Shown one piece after another: positions 1 to 10,056 of a DNA stretch of 64,000 nucleotides. How positions within the stretch are numbered: the first letter of the stretch is position 1; every line of letters begins with the position of its first letter. Made by a program: the position numbers and the translations under genes. The stretch comes from Dichetophora obliterata (Eukaryota; Arthropoda; Insecta; Diptera; Sciomyzidae). The stretch covers positions 17,068,210 to 17,132,209 of the forward strand of contig OY986440.1 in the NCBI GenBank assembly GCA_963920525.1, given 5' to 3'. The notes beneath the pieces were generated by a model, which worked only from the letters and a program-made list of their open reading frames with translations, was not told where the DNA came from and did not search any database.

Positions 1-232
1 GGGTTAAATATTTATTTATACTTAATTCCAAAGAAGTAAAATATAAGGAAATGGTGTTGCTAACACATACACAGAACGTGAACTGCCGCACCATTCGTAA
101 ATTGTGCGAGCGAGAAAGAGAGTGTTTTTGACATTTCTGAGAACCCTGGCATCTGATTGGAAGACTCCTCAGCATTTTTCAGTGCTTAAAAAGCAAAAAA
201 ATCAAAGAAAATACCACAAAAATAAATTCAAT

Positions 233-301
233 ATGAGTTGTGCGGTTAAGAATTGTAAAAGTTCCCGAAAACTTAAAAACAATGCACTTTAGTTCCACAG
301 G
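233..301 (+). pseudogene. THAP-domain N-terminal fragment (remnant)
   Basis: A reading frame starting at the ATG at 233 begins MSCAVKNCKSSRK, the C-x4-C opening of a THAP zinc finger, and continues to an FHR that resembles the conserved F-H-x-F/R-P stretch. A TAG stop lies just before that FHR. The exon-like stretch ends at an AG/GTAAAT donor at about 300. The second half of the finger (C-x2-H and AVPTIF-like motif) was not found downstream. THAP domains occur in P-element-type transposases and in host DNA-binding proteins. This looks like an isolated, dead first exon; the call rests on a short match. Confidence 0.4.
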
Positions 302-311
302 TAAATATGTC

Positions 312-860
312 CATACTAGGGAAGTCAATCCGGGATTCCGGATGATTTAAGCCTCTTTTAATCCCGGGATTGTCTTTCAGGATCCCGGGATTTTTAAATA
401 AAAAATTTCTATTACAAATATTCATGTAAATGCAAACATTTCATTTTAAGTTGCTATGAATAAAGAATTAGAAAAACATTTTGTTGATTCTGAAAAAGAT
501 TGTTAGGACGATGAGTGTGAATGACTGGTGCAAAGACTTTGTAAAGTTTTAGAAGAATTGCAACATCAGCAAGTAAGCTATGTATTTCAAAATTGTCAGA
601 TATTCTGACTCGATAAATAATATTTTTGTGGTGAAGGCAATCGTGATTGAAACACACAAATTGCTTGAGACTATCGTACAGCTATTTCTATAACTAGCAT
701 AGAATCAGAACGGTGCTTCTCATCAGCGGGTTATATTTGTAATAATATCCGAACAAAACTATCCAATCAAAAATAAAACACGTTGATTAGATTAATGATT
801 ACTTTAAAAATAATTTAAACAAAAAATTTAATTTTGATAAGTCTTTTCCAAAATTAATAT
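312..860 (+). mobile_element. Decayed hAT element with transposase C-terminus
   Basis: At 681-790 the + strand encodes a stretch with S-I-E-S-E-R-C-F-S-S-A-G followed by N-N-I-R-T-K-L, the hallmark of the hAT C-terminal dimerisation domain (SER-FS-aG...R..L). A stop interrupts it soon after. Upstream at 312-400 are repeated palindromic ATCCCGGGATT motifs after TAGGGAAGTCAATCC, which look like a hAT terminal or subterminal region. No full transposase frame survives between them, and the right terminus is not visible. The SERCFSSAG motif is the solid part; the element limits are inferred. Confidence 0.55.
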
Positions 861-1554
861 GCCTTAAACACAAAAAATTATGAAGACGGTGTAAAAAAAA
901 AGTGTAACATTTATATAGTAATACCTTAAACTGTTCTGTATTTAATTTTTTTATATATTTTGTTCTTTAACCCTTTCAATAGCTAGGCTAAACTAAGAAC
1001 AAAATATTTTTTGAGGCAATACTCTTATCATTTAGGTCTTTAAATGATGAAAAAGCATACCTTTAATTTTAACCAGCGCTTCTTACGTTTTGCAAGCTTG
1101 TACAAAGAAAAAATTATTTTGCTCCTGTTCGGCACAGTCTTTTTTTTAATCCCTTAAAGGTTTTTCAACCCTTTATATCTTTGTTTATTTAGCACTCTTA
1201 ATATTCTTATCATTAAAGTCAAAAAAGTTAAAAACACATAAATTTGATTTTTGTCCGGTTCATTTTTTCTTATAAAATAGGCCGAAAATTCTTTTTTTAT
1301 TTTCTTCAGCACAAAACCGAAAATCCACCTGACTTTTATGTCAAATATCTCTCTAAATTTATTTTTATCATGTTGGATCTTTTTTTTTTTTCATAGAACC
1401 AAACAATTTGATTTAAAAAAAAGTTTTGCAAAATAAATACATATAAAAATTACTTTCTAATGTGTCCAATATATTTGGCAAATTCACTGAAAGGGTTATA
1501 TTTATACAATGAGCTAGTCATTAATATAATTTAAGTTTTGTTTATTTTAACAAT
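861..1554. other. AT-rich intergenic DNA, no gene seen
   Basis: Long A and T runs and weak low-complexity sequence. I see no reading frame with recognisable motifs, no terminal repeats and no RNA gene here. Confidence 0.5.
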
Positions 1555-1635
1555 AAGGGTATTCACAATTATGTGGTATAGTTGTATTGTGTTTTTTTTT
1601 TGCCATAGTTGAAAATCACAATTATGAGCACCCTT
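1555..1635. mobile_element. Tiny MITE-like foldback (81 bp)
   Basis: The left end AAGGGTATTCACAATTATG pairs with the right end, whose reverse complement is AAGGGTGCTCATAATTGTG, continuing with CAACTATGG/TATAGTTG. The whole unit therefore folds into a hairpin around a T-rich centre. No clear target duplication is seen, so the superfamily is unknown. Confidence 0.4.
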
Positions 1636-1891
1636 TAAAATAGAATTTGTGGTTGGGAACCTCCCACCAAAGATTATATAGTATAAAGATTGCCACGTAG
1701 AACATTGAAAAGTAACAAATATTTTTCAGATCAATACGTAAGCTTTTGTGAGTGCGATGAAAAAGCTTTCTTGAGAGAAAAGTTTCCAATCCTAGCATGC
1801 ACAGTCTATCTGCAATGCTATTTCAATCTTCACTCCACAATGCTTCACAGCATAGATCACCGCTGCATGGTTTCTCACATGGCACAATTAC

Positions 1892-2184
1892 TGACAAGGT
1901 AGCAGCGTAGACTGGCTTTTTTCTCACGAGCGGTGATGGGTAGTTGTCAAAATTAGCTGTTCATGCAATTAATCAAAGAAATGTGAAAAAATAAGCAACG
2001 ACTTAAACATAGCTAGTCAATCGCAGCAAACTAAAAACATTCCAATAAACCTCGCTAACAAATTTAATGAATTAACGAAAAGCTAAAAATAAGCACATAG
2101 CTAGTCAACAGCAGCAAACTACAACTTCTATAGCTGTTTTTGACAACTACCAATCGCCAAAAAACTGTCACGGCTACCTTGTCA
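1892..2184 (+). mobile_element. MITE family M1, copy A
   Basis: A 293-bp unit with terminal TGACAAGGTAG and inverted CTACCTTGTCA. It is strongly similar along its whole length to 51546-51841, sharing the internal stretch GTAGACTGGC...GGGTAGTTGTCAAAATTAGC. The subterminal GTAGTTGTCAAAA is also inverted near the right end. No target duplication is clear here, but copy B has one of 8 bp, suggesting hAT-type or P-type mobilisation. Two copies in one window establish it as a repeat family. Confidence 0.75.
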
Positions 2185-2189
2185 AATGC

Positions 2190-3554
2190 AGTGATGTTAC
2201 ATAAAATTTGTCTAAATTTGTACCGTACAGTAAATTTTACTATTTTTACCGTAAAATTACTGTACTTTAAACTAAAAAAACAAAAATGCAATTAATCATA
2301 AAAAAAGCTTTATTTATACTTACAAAAACAAAAAAGTTTCAATAAAGTTAAAAAATTTAGTAAAGAAACAATAACAAAATATTAATCAACGTATTAAAAC
2401 AAATTATAATTTAAAAAGTTACATATTAGGTTTGTAACATGGTGTAAGAAATCAAGGTGCAAGTAACGTCGACGTCGTTTGCTAAAGCTGTCAAACTTGT
2501 GAATGAGTGACAGAGACAGAAAAGTTGATTTTGTATGGTTTGACAACTTAAGTGTTGGATTTTTACAACAAAAATTAAAATTCGCTGTCATCTTGTGTTC
2601 TTACACAATGGGCTTGTATCATACATAAGTCTTTAACATAGTCTCATTATTTCAATCACATGTAGTTTCATTTTTCAGTTTTTATATTTATGAACATATT
2701 CCTTAGATTTATAAAAAATTGAATTTAAGGATTTGTTGATGTTAAAGTAATTTTCATTTTCTGGCGTTGTTTGACAACATTTTTTATAAGTTGGCACAAA
2801 AAAGGCCCTGCGTTTTAAAGGGAATTTCGCAATGTTGCTATTTTAAAGGAATATTACTATAACCCTTTCCGACCGTATACGCACAATTGTGGGGGTAACT
2901 TTAAGTCTGAATATCTTTACTTCTATTTCACTAATGTTAAAAAAATTTACATGTATCGATTGCGCTGATTATTGCTTATGTTTGCCTTTTATAATGTTTC
3001 CCTGTTCGTTTTGGCGTTTCTTTAATTTTCACTGAATTCTCGCATCACATTTTTTTTTTTTTCAATGAGCCGCGGAAGTTAAATGTTTTTTCATTTACTA
3101 AAATATTAATAACGAAACTTTAGTGAAGTGAACACATTTAAGCTAAAAAATAATATATTTTAAAATCTTAAATGATTTGAGGTTATTTGGTTAAAAAAAT
3201 TGGTTTCATTACAAACCTTCGGTTCTCAAAAATCCTTGAAGGAAATGAAAATATTAAAATTTATGCATTGAATTTGTTTTCATATCATATAAAGACCATT
3301 TACTCCGAAAATCACAAAAAATTTTCAGTAGCTTAGCGTTAGGTGGGAAAGGGATAAAAAGTTAAGGTAGGTAGATGGTAAAAATGTTTTTTCGCAAAAA
3401 TTGTTTTTGTGTATTTTAATAAAATTACTGTACAAACCGTTAATTTTAGGGTACAAACTCAAAATTACTGTATTTTATTCACTAATTACTGTACGCCTGT
3501 ATGGGGCTTAAAATTACTGTAAAATACAGTAATTACTGTACATACAACATCAGT
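2190..3554. mobile_element. Possible non-autonomous element with inverted ends
   Basis: The left end CAGTGATGTTACA is matched by an inverted ACATCAGTG at the right. Both ends carry inward inverted clusters of TTACTGTA/TACAGTAA (2220-2275 and 3420-3545). The interior is AT-rich with no coding motif. A matching 8-bp duplication was not found, so the limits are approximate. It abuts M1 copy A. Confidence 0.35.
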
Positions 3555-3595
3555 GATCAAGAGTAGTGAAATTTATTGTTGTAATTGTTTTTCCG

Positions 3596-3618
3596 TTGTT
3601 GTTGTTGTTGTTGTTGGA
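3596..3618 (+). repeat. GTT microsatellite
   Basis: Short run of TTG/GTT trinucleotides just left of the LTR at 3784. Confidence 0.6.
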
Positions 3619-3783
3619 ACCAAGTAGTTGTGATCTCTGCTTGACAGCAACAAATGTTTTTTTTTGCATTATTTTCATGATGATTTCCTTATTTTGTGCG
3701 AAGCCGGTTTGTCTTATTCACTGCTTGCTATTAAAAATGACTATTTTTGATTGACTCAGTCAGAGCAGTAAAATCTGAATATA

Positions 3784-4385
3784 AGTTAAGAATGTTTATT
3801 TACCGAACAAATAAAACACTCCGTTTTTAATTAATTGCTCTTTATTACCGGCTATGCCAGTCTTTTCAGTTTCACAATTAATCTTACTCTAAACTCTAAG
3901 CCGAAAATACCTAACTTAAAATACCCAAATTGCTTTCTATGTTTGTTGACGTCGTTTATGCTGATGATGTTGTTGTTGTCATGATTGTTGCTGCGCTTCA
4001 AGCTTGGGTTTGTTGTTATGGACGTAGTAGTGGCTGTGCCTTGCTGAAGTTGTAGTGGTGCTGTGTTTTAGGTTCTTATTGTTGTTGTTGGTCTGGTTGT
4101 TGCATTGATTTTGTTCACGAAATTTATGCTACCAATTCATGTTCCCAGCATGTGTCGTCGCTAGTTGTTTTCACCTAAGTGTAACTTTAGCCGAAACGTG
4201 CCTGAAGTCGATTTAAGACGGATGCGCGTGTCTTATTTGGATATTGTTCTTCCGGATTAGAATGTTTGGCGGATTGAAGTGTTGTTTAGCCAACTTGGTA
4301 AAATATAACTCCTGCTTGATGAACGTGATGGAATTTGGGCGAATGAAGGTGTCGTTTAGCCAGAGTGGCATGATAAATGCTAACT
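3784..4385 (-). repeat. E3 3' LTR (602 bp)
   Basis: On the minus strand it begins AGTTAGCATTTATC and ends CATTCTTAACT, the AGTTA...TAACT termini seen in many gypsy-type elements. It matches 38070-38671 with no difference I could see by eye. TATA flanks it on the left (3780-3783), and a polypurine tract plus an env C-terminus lie on the right, which marks it as the 3' LTR of a minus-strand element. Confidence 0.85.
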
Positions 4386-4398
4386 GCCCCCCTTCTTA
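4386..4398 (-). other. E3 polypurine tract
   Basis: On the minus strand TAAGAAGGGGGGC directly precedes the 3' LTR. This is the plus-strand priming site expected there. Confidence 0.75.
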
Positions 4399-4575
4399 AA
4401 AACAGCAGTCCCTGGCTGTTTCAGGACCTTTACGTACTTGCTTCATGATTTAGTGATTGGATGACATTAGCGGCGTTGCTATTGTCCTTCAATTTTTGTT
4501 ATCTTTCTCTCCACTTACGTACACCAATAATTAAAACCCCTGCAATGCTTACTTCAAGTATAAGGTAGTACCATT
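4399..4575 (-). pseudogene. env: E3 env C-terminus (transmembrane segment)
   Basis: The minus strand encodes a hydrophobic stretch with L-I-L-E-V-S-I-A-G-V-L-I-I-G-V followed by a short basic tail (RKWRER) and a stop, just upstream of the polypurine tract. That is the position and shape of a membrane anchor and cytoplasmic tail of an errantivirus Env. The rest of the gene lies at 30458-31420. Roughly a hundred codons between the two pieces are absent, judged against the E1 Env. The left limit of the neighbouring Harbinger element is not sharply visible, so 4575 is approximate. Confidence 0.6.
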
Positions 4576-4591
4576 TCGCGCACTTTTAGCG

Positions 4592-6104
4592 ATGCTTATG
4601 TCAAAATATGTTAATAAAACAATTAAAAAAGTAAAACTCGAGTGTAAGTTAACAATGAATTCACCGCGAAGAATAAATTTTTTAATAAGAAATACGCAAA
4701 GAACGACGCGAAATAAATTAAAAGTGAGAAGAAGAATCCTAAGAAGTGCCACTGATCCATTCGACATGCCGCAGGAAAGATTTGTTGAACTTTTCCGGTT
4801 AACAAAAAATGTTGCCAAGGATTTGGTTGCTGAAATTTATCCATATATGGAGGCTGGAAAAGCAGCCAGCTTCCTACCAAAACATTTGCGATTTTTAATT
4901 GCACTACGATTTTTTGCCCAAGGTAAGGAATAGTTTTTTGTGTTATTTCTTTTAGACAATATCAAAACTCTTAAAATGCAGGGAGCTATCAAAGATCAGT
5001 TGGTCAGGATTCCATCCTTAATGTATCCCAGAGCAGCGTAAGCCGATGCGTAACCGAAGTTTCGAATATTTTGGACAGACACTTTTTTAGTGAAATATGT
5101 AAAGTTTCCAACAACTGTTCCGGAAATTCAACGAGTTAAATCAAAGTAAGTCTATTGTCGTCCATGGTGACAGAACCTTTTGCAGTCACCACAGTCACTC
5201 GTGATTAAAGTACTATGCATTATTTTCATATCCATAGCTTTTTCCAAAAATCAAATTTTCCTGGAGTGATTGGTGCAATTGATGGAAGCCACATCAAAAT
5301 AAAAGCACCATCAAGTGACACTGAACATATTCATGTTTGCAGAAAAGGAGGTCACTCAATGAACTTGCTTGCGGTAAGATTATAATTGAAAAAAATCCTA
5401 AATATTAATTTTTAGAATTCTTCAAAAGTTATAAATTGTTTATTTTATTTACAATGACATTTTCTATTTCTTTTGCGTGTTAAGGTATGCGACAGTGACT
5501 TGAAAATAATATATTGCAATGCAAGATTTGGAGGAACAGTTCATGATGCGTCTGTCTGGAGGGCGAGTGCCTTGAGGCTGGAACTTGAAAGACGATACAA
5601 CAGTGGAGGTCGAAACTTTTGGCTCCTTGATAAAATATAAATTAATTCCTAAAACGAACTCTTAATAAAAAAGCATTTCATTTCTTACAAACAGGAGACA
5701 GTGGCTACCCACAGTTGCCCTTTCTAATGACACCAATTCAGGGAGAACATTTATCTTTAGCCCAAGAAAACTACAACAGACGTCACAGGAAATCAAGAAA
5801 TTGCATCGAACGTTGCTTCGGTCTTTTAAAGTCTCGGTTTCGATGCCTTTCAAAAGAGCGAGTATTATGTTATGATCCACTTAGAGCTGGAAAAATCATA
5901 AATTCTTGCATTGTATTGCATAACATCGCTTTGATCAACGGGATCAGCAGTGATAACGATTTCAATCCCGATGAATTCGAAAACGATTCGGATTCAAACG
6001 ACGCTTCAGAAGAACACATTGAAAACGGAACTATTTCTGCAGGAATTATAGCACGACAAAGAATTGTGGACAACTTTTTTAGTGTTATAAATCCAACACC
6101 ATAA
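4592..6104 (+). pseudogene. PIF/Harbinger (HARBI1-like) transposase
   Basis: DDE nuclease of the HARBI1 family, which cuts and joins transposon DNA. Apparent exons are 4592-4922, 4982-5145, 5238-5373, 5485-5629 and 5695-6104. Exon 1 has the family N-terminus (RRILRSATDPFDMP...LRFFAQG). Exon 3 holds the first catalytic Asp (VIGAIDGSHIKIKAP, codon 5281). Exon 4 holds the second (GGTVHDASVW). Exon 5 has LLGDSGYP, the catalytic Glu in RNCIERCFGLLK, and the ACCxLHN-like NSCIVLHNIAL. Introns 1-3 are GT-AG (59, 92 and 111 bp). Two lesions are visible: a frame change at the T6 run 5083-5088 in exon 2, and an AT instead of GT at the exon 4 donor (5630). Convergent with its Myb-like partner at 6413. 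The start at 4592 is uncertain; 4655 is an alternative. Confidence 0.85.
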
Positions 6105-6412
6105 AGCTTTATATATTTGCTGCCGATAAAAGTGTACCGACTCAACTTCAACTTTCCACTCTCCTTCCTATTCAATTTAAAAAAACACATTATTTTTTAT
6201 AAGCTTTTATTCAACTTACTTTTTTCAAGATAATTGTAATTATCAAAATAAAATTAATTCTATTCACATTTAAAACAAAAATAAAAAAAAATTTGTTTTA
6301 ATTACATTTAAAAGTTTTGTACTTAAAATAACATAAGGCAAACTTATTATAGCCACACATATTTACATAAACAAGTGTAGACACAGGTACTAGGTAAATT
6401 CAATATAGTTCA
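6105..6412. other. AT-rich spacer between convergent Harbinger genes
   Basis: Joint 3' region of the + strand transposase and the - strand Myb-like gene, with AATAAA-type motifs on both strands (for example AATAAAATTAATTC near 6247). No other gene. Confidence 0.5.
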
Positions 6413-6778
6413 TTAAACATTTAAATTTTGTTGCAGGATTTTTTGAACAGCGCTTGAGAAATTATTTATAGCTGCAACTTTTTCGCGGTCGATCTGAAGC
6501 TGTTTCTCTGCTAAGACAAGTTGCTTTTCGGCTAAATCGTTTTTGCGTCTCTTTTCTTTTAATTGCTCTTGCATTATTTTTATTTTTATTTCCTCCAACT
6601 CAAAAAGCTTACTGCTGCTCTCTTCCACCGAAAGGTTCCTCTTTCGGGACAAGCGAGGAGTTTTTGGCATTTGACGCACTTCGTACCGTACAGCTTCAAC
6701 TTCCGGTCTTTCTGGTGGTACGCACAACTGTTCCAGAGCGTTTTCTTCAGAACACCTAATTTCTGTATCTTCCAAGTA
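6413..6778 (-). pseudogene. Last exon of Harbinger Myb/SANT-like protein
   Basis: On the minus strand a good acceptor (TTTATTTTCAG) precedes an open exon of 121 codons plus stop. It has an acidic start (YLEDTEIRCSEEN), a proline-rich linker, a basic SRKRNLS patch and then a long charged helix (EIKIKIMQEQLKEKRR, AEKQLVLAEKQLQ), probably a coiled coil. This is the usual C-terminal half of Myb/SANT-like proteins that accompany Harbinger transposases. No N-terminal DNA-binding part is present nearby, because retroelement E1 starts at 6884. The missing exons appear to be at 29341-30062, whose last donor is also phase 0. Itself intact, but part of a disrupted gene. Confidence 0.65.
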
Positions 6779-6883
6779 CTGAAAATAAAGTAACAATTGA
6801 AAAAACATAAACTATAAAAAGTTAAAAACAAAAACAATTAATGCGCTCCGCCTACAGACACGCTCCGGCTATATTATTATATA

Positions 6884-7153
6884 AGTTAACACCTCGCACA
6901 TTAAAAGTTTTCACAATCGTTCCCACAGTTAAAACTGCTGACGCTATGTCTACATTATTTCCTGCAGTTGGAGCGCGTGCAAAGTCGACTGCGCTGCTAC
7001 CTGTTGCAGCTACGCTAGACCTCTTATTATTAAGATATAGAAAATGTTAAGTTCAGTTTTTAAGTTTGTGTCATTCAATAAAGAACAGAACATCAGAGCC
7101 TCTCTCTGATGTTTCTTTTTTAAAAAAAAATTTAAACATCAAATGTTTTAATT
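6884..7153 (+). repeat. E1 5' LTR
   Basis: A 270-bp direct repeat of 14765-15034 with an AATAAA polyadenylation signal near 7077 (TCAATAAAGAACAG), which places the R region close to the 3' side. TATA duplication immediately left at 6880-6883. Confidence 0.9.
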
Positions 7154-7170
7154 GGCGCCCGAGCAGGGAC
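7153..7170 (+). other. E1 primer-binding site (tRNA-Lys type)
   Basis: TGGCGCCCGAGCAGGGAC overlaps the last base of the LTR. It is one base from the classical tRNA-Lys3 site of retroviruses, so a lysine tRNA is the likely first-strand primer. Confidence 0.75.
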
Positions 7171-7842
7171 CCGGTAAAAGTCGCGTATATTAAAAGTGAT
7201 TAAGCACCACTCGTGAAAAAATATTCCGTTTCTTAGTTAAAAACGAATAACTTGCCGGGTCTTCTTAACCATTGTCATCACGAAGAAAGAGGCCCCTTAG
7301 TAACTGCAGCCAGCGGACGAAAAGGACGGTGTTGGACACCAGCCACTTCAAGGACAAATCAAATCAACAATCAACAATGATCCTGAAATTTTTATCGTAA
7401 GCATTACATTGTAATTTTTATTGTATGAAATTTATTATTAGAAAATTAAATAGTTTTGTGAATCTTGAAAAAAAAGTGCTATCAAAGAACATAATTAAAT
7501 AATAAAGTAACTATAATAAATGCAAACTTATCGCTTAAACTGTGAAGAAGAAAATTTTAAATTTTTGCATTGCCAAGAAATACATTTTGTTACATTTTGA
7601 AATAAATTTTATTAAGATTTAAATGAGAAGACAAGAGAAGAAAATATAAGAAGAACTCAATCTAAAACAAGAAGAACTATTTTATAAAACTGGCTTGTGC
7701 AGCCCATAAAATAAATTAAAAACACGAAGCCACGGTTCACCACCGTAAAGGGGGACCTCCCGGTTTCAAGAACAAATTTTTAACAACAATTCTCATACTA
7801 AAATTCATGTAAAAATTTTTGAAAAAAAAAAACACAATTTCA

Positions 7843-8477
7843 TCTATATATATAAAAATGGTGTAAAAAATGTATAGTAAAACATCAATTGAGAATGGCT
7901 GGGCCGATTTGTCTAAAATTTTTTTTCAGTTGTTTATAATTGCCAGGAGAAGGTTTTTACGAAGGAAAATTTTGGAAAAACCCTCCGGGAAAGTCCGATA
8001 GGTGGCGTTGGGGTGGACTTATATCGAAAATTTGAATTTATGGACCAATTTAACTGAAATTCAGAATGTATGTTTGTTTAATCATAAGAAAATAATTTGT
8101 GTATAAATGGACCCGATAGGTGGCGCTGGGGTGGACTTATATCGAAAATTTGAATTTATGGACCAATTTAACTGAAATTCAGAATGTATGTTTGTTTAAT
8201 CATAAGAAAATAATTTGTGTATAAATGGACCCGATAGGTGGCGCTGGGGTGGACTTATATCGAAAATTTGAATTTATGGACCAATTTAACTGAAATTCAG
8301 AATGTATGTTTGTTTAATCATAAGAAAATAATTTGTGTATAAATGGACACGGTAGGTGGCGCTGGGGTGGACTTATTTCGAAAATTCAATGGCGTGAAAA
8401 GTGATTTTGGTATTGCCACAATTTTGAAATGCAATCCTGGTACGAGGGGGGTAGCGAAGCACACCGGGTTCAGCTAG
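7843..8477 (+). mobile_element. Helitron-like element A inside the E1 leader
   Basis: The 5' end is TCTATATATATAAAA and the 3' end ACCGGGTTCAGCTAG. It lies between A (7842) and T (8478), matching the Helitron rules TC...CTRR inserted at A^T without duplication. Near the start is GAGAATGGCTGGGCCGATTT, also found in element B (35815-37291). The interior is a tandem repeat of about 118 bp. No coding capacity. Known of the family: rolling-circle transposition by a Rep/helicase protein supplied elsewhere. Confidence 0.65.
7993..8380 (+). repeat. 118-bp tandem repeat (about 3.3 copies)
   Basis: The motif GATAGGTGGCGCTGGGGTGG recurs at about 7998, 8115, 8233 and (as GGTAGG) 8351, spacing 117-118 bp, within Helitron-like element A. 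Copies are nearly identical, so the expansion is recent. Confidence 0.85.
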
Positions 8478-8485
8478 TTTTATAT

Positions 8486-8606
8486 ATATTTTTTACAAAT
8501 ATATATTATTACACATATATATATATATATAAATTTTTACAAGATCTTTTAAAAAGTTATAAATATATATAAATATATATAAATATATATATATAAATTA
8601 TTACAA
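8486..8606 (+). repeat. TATATA-rich microsatellite
   Basis: AT-dinucleotide tracts between element A and the gag start, with a repeated TTACAAGATCTTTTAAAAAG at about 8537 and 8600 that suggests a short local duplication. Confidence 0.6.
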
Positions 8607-8649
8607 GATCTTTTAAAAAGTTTTTTTTTGTTAAATAAAATTTTCTAAT

Positions 8650-10056
8650 ATGTCTAATCCTGATAATCTTATCCGCCCCCCCGTGCTAAATCATCCTCCA
8701 AATCAAAATCCTAACTCTAGTAATACGGTACCGACACAACAAACGATGAATAACGAACAAATAACTACCATGATAACGCAAATAGTTCAAAACGTCCTTC
8801 AGACACAGTTTCGAAGTTTAATTCAGGCATCCGAAACTCATAATGCCAATCTGCCAAATTTCTTGGATCAAACTATTGATCCATCATTCAGGAACAACAC
8901 CAGTGAGCTGGACAAAATTCCAGATGTTGTTCGCTGCTTGCGTGAATTTTCTGGGAATCCTGGAGAATTCAATTCCTGGAAAAAAAGCGTAGATCGCATC
9001 CTCCAGATCTACGAGCCGCTCAGAGGCACTCCCAAATATTACGGAATACTTAACGTAATCCGCAATAAAGTTGTCGGAAACGCAGACAGTGCGTTAGAAT
9101 CTTATAACACTCCCCTCAACTGGAAGGCGATTTCCAAGTGCTTAACTCTGCACTACGCAGACAAAAGAGATATTCGAACACTCGAGTACCAGATGGTCTC
9201 GCTAGTTCAAGGAAATTATACAATACAGGAGTTCTACCAGCAGGTCTACACGCATTTGTCGTTAATCCTTAATAAAATCGGCTGTATGGAACTGAGCCAA
9301 GAGCCACTTGAACTCTTTACTCAAACATATCGGGATAAGGCACTCGATACATTTGTACGAGGCCTAAAGGGTGATTTGTCCAGACTTCTAGGGATGAAAG
9401 AGCCCGTGGATTTGCCTCAGGCACTCCACCTTTGTTTAAAATTAGAAAACCAACACTTTAGGTCCAATTACGCTAACCAAAGTCATGCAATATCAACCAA
9501 AATCAATAACCAGCCGCCACAAATTCCGCGTAGAATTATTCAACAAAATATTCCAATTCTTTCGAATAATCACGGTCAGAATCGTTTCCATCCTCAGTTA
9601 GCATACATACCACAACCACAAAGAAGCCCTTACCAACAATATAATTTCCATAATAGACCACCTCAGCAATCGTTTAACCAATTTGGACACAACCATCACC
9701 AACAAAATTATATGCCTCCACGTCCACTTGCACCGAAGCCACAGCCAAGGCCTGAGCCAATGGAAGTTGACTCGACCATACGCTCCGCTAAAATGAATTA
9801 TATGAATCGACCAAGACCAAACGACCATTTCGGGAAAAGACCAAACCAATATCCTCAGCAGGACCAACGAAAATTGCAGAGGAATTTCCATATTGATGCA
9901 GACATGGATAATAACCGCCAAATTGAACAATATAATGAGACCTTTTCACAGAACGATGGACACGATGAAACCATACAGGAATATGTCGATCAGGGTTATT
10001 ACGATAAAAACGATGAGCAGCCGCTTGATGTAAGGGACCTACATTTTTTAGGCTAA
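8650..10056 (+). CDS. gag: E1 Gag polyprotein
   Basis: A 468-codon Gag. The N-terminal ~75 residues are polar. Residues ~90-290 form the capsid-like retrotransposon Gag region, with FSGNPGEFNSW near its start and a FVRGLKGDL-type motif near its end. The C-terminal third is rich in Q, N, P and R with basic patches and has no CCHC knuckle, as in 17.6/gypsy-type Gags, so basic residues probably bind RNA. The ATG at 8650 is the first in frame after the leader. A slippery heptamer lies two codons before the stop, so some ribosomes should shift into pol. The frame is open throughout. Confidence 0.9.
   Translation: MSNPDNLIRPPVLNHPPNQNPNSSNTVPTQQTMNNEQITTMITQIVQNVLQTQFRSLIQASETHNANLPNFLDQTIDPSFRNNTSELDKIPDVVRCLREFSGNPGEFNSWKKSVDRILQIYEPLRGTPKYYGILNVIRNKVVGNADSALESYNTPLNWKAISKCLTLHYADKRDIRTLEYQMVSLVQGNYTIQEFYQQVYTHLSLILNKIGCMELSQEPLELFTQTYRDKALDTFVRGLKGDLSRLLGMKEPVDLPQALHLCLKLENQHFRSNYANQSHAISTKINNQPPQIPRRIIQQNIPILSNNHGQNRFHPQLAYIPQPQRSPYQQYNFHNRPPQQSFNQFGHNHHQQNYMPPRPLAPKPQPRPEPMEVDSTIRSAKMNYMNRPRPNDHFGKRPNQYPQQDQRKLQRNFHIDADMDNNRQIEQYNETFSQNDGHDETIQEYVDQGYYDKNDEQPLDVRDLHFLG
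10044..10050 (+). promoter_or_regulatory. -1 ribosomal frameshift heptamer (E1)
   Basis: T TTT TTA read in the gag frame (CAT TTT TTA GGC TAA), six bases before the gag stop. Pol continues in the -1 frame from here. The same heptamer is at the same place in E3 (34482-34488). Confidence 0.7.

Noticed and set aside
3566..3754. 62-codon frame with leucine-rich hydrophobic start
   Set aside because: The hydrophobic run comes from a GTT microsatellite; no further support for a gene.
4549..4904. Minus-strand frames of 89 and 93 codons
   Set aside because: They are antisense to exon 1 of the Harbinger transposase, which has clear family motifs on the + strand.
7843..8477. Possible CRISPR-like array because of regular repeats
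   Set aside because: Units are adjacent 118-bp tandems without unique spacers, inside a Helitron-like element of an animal genome.
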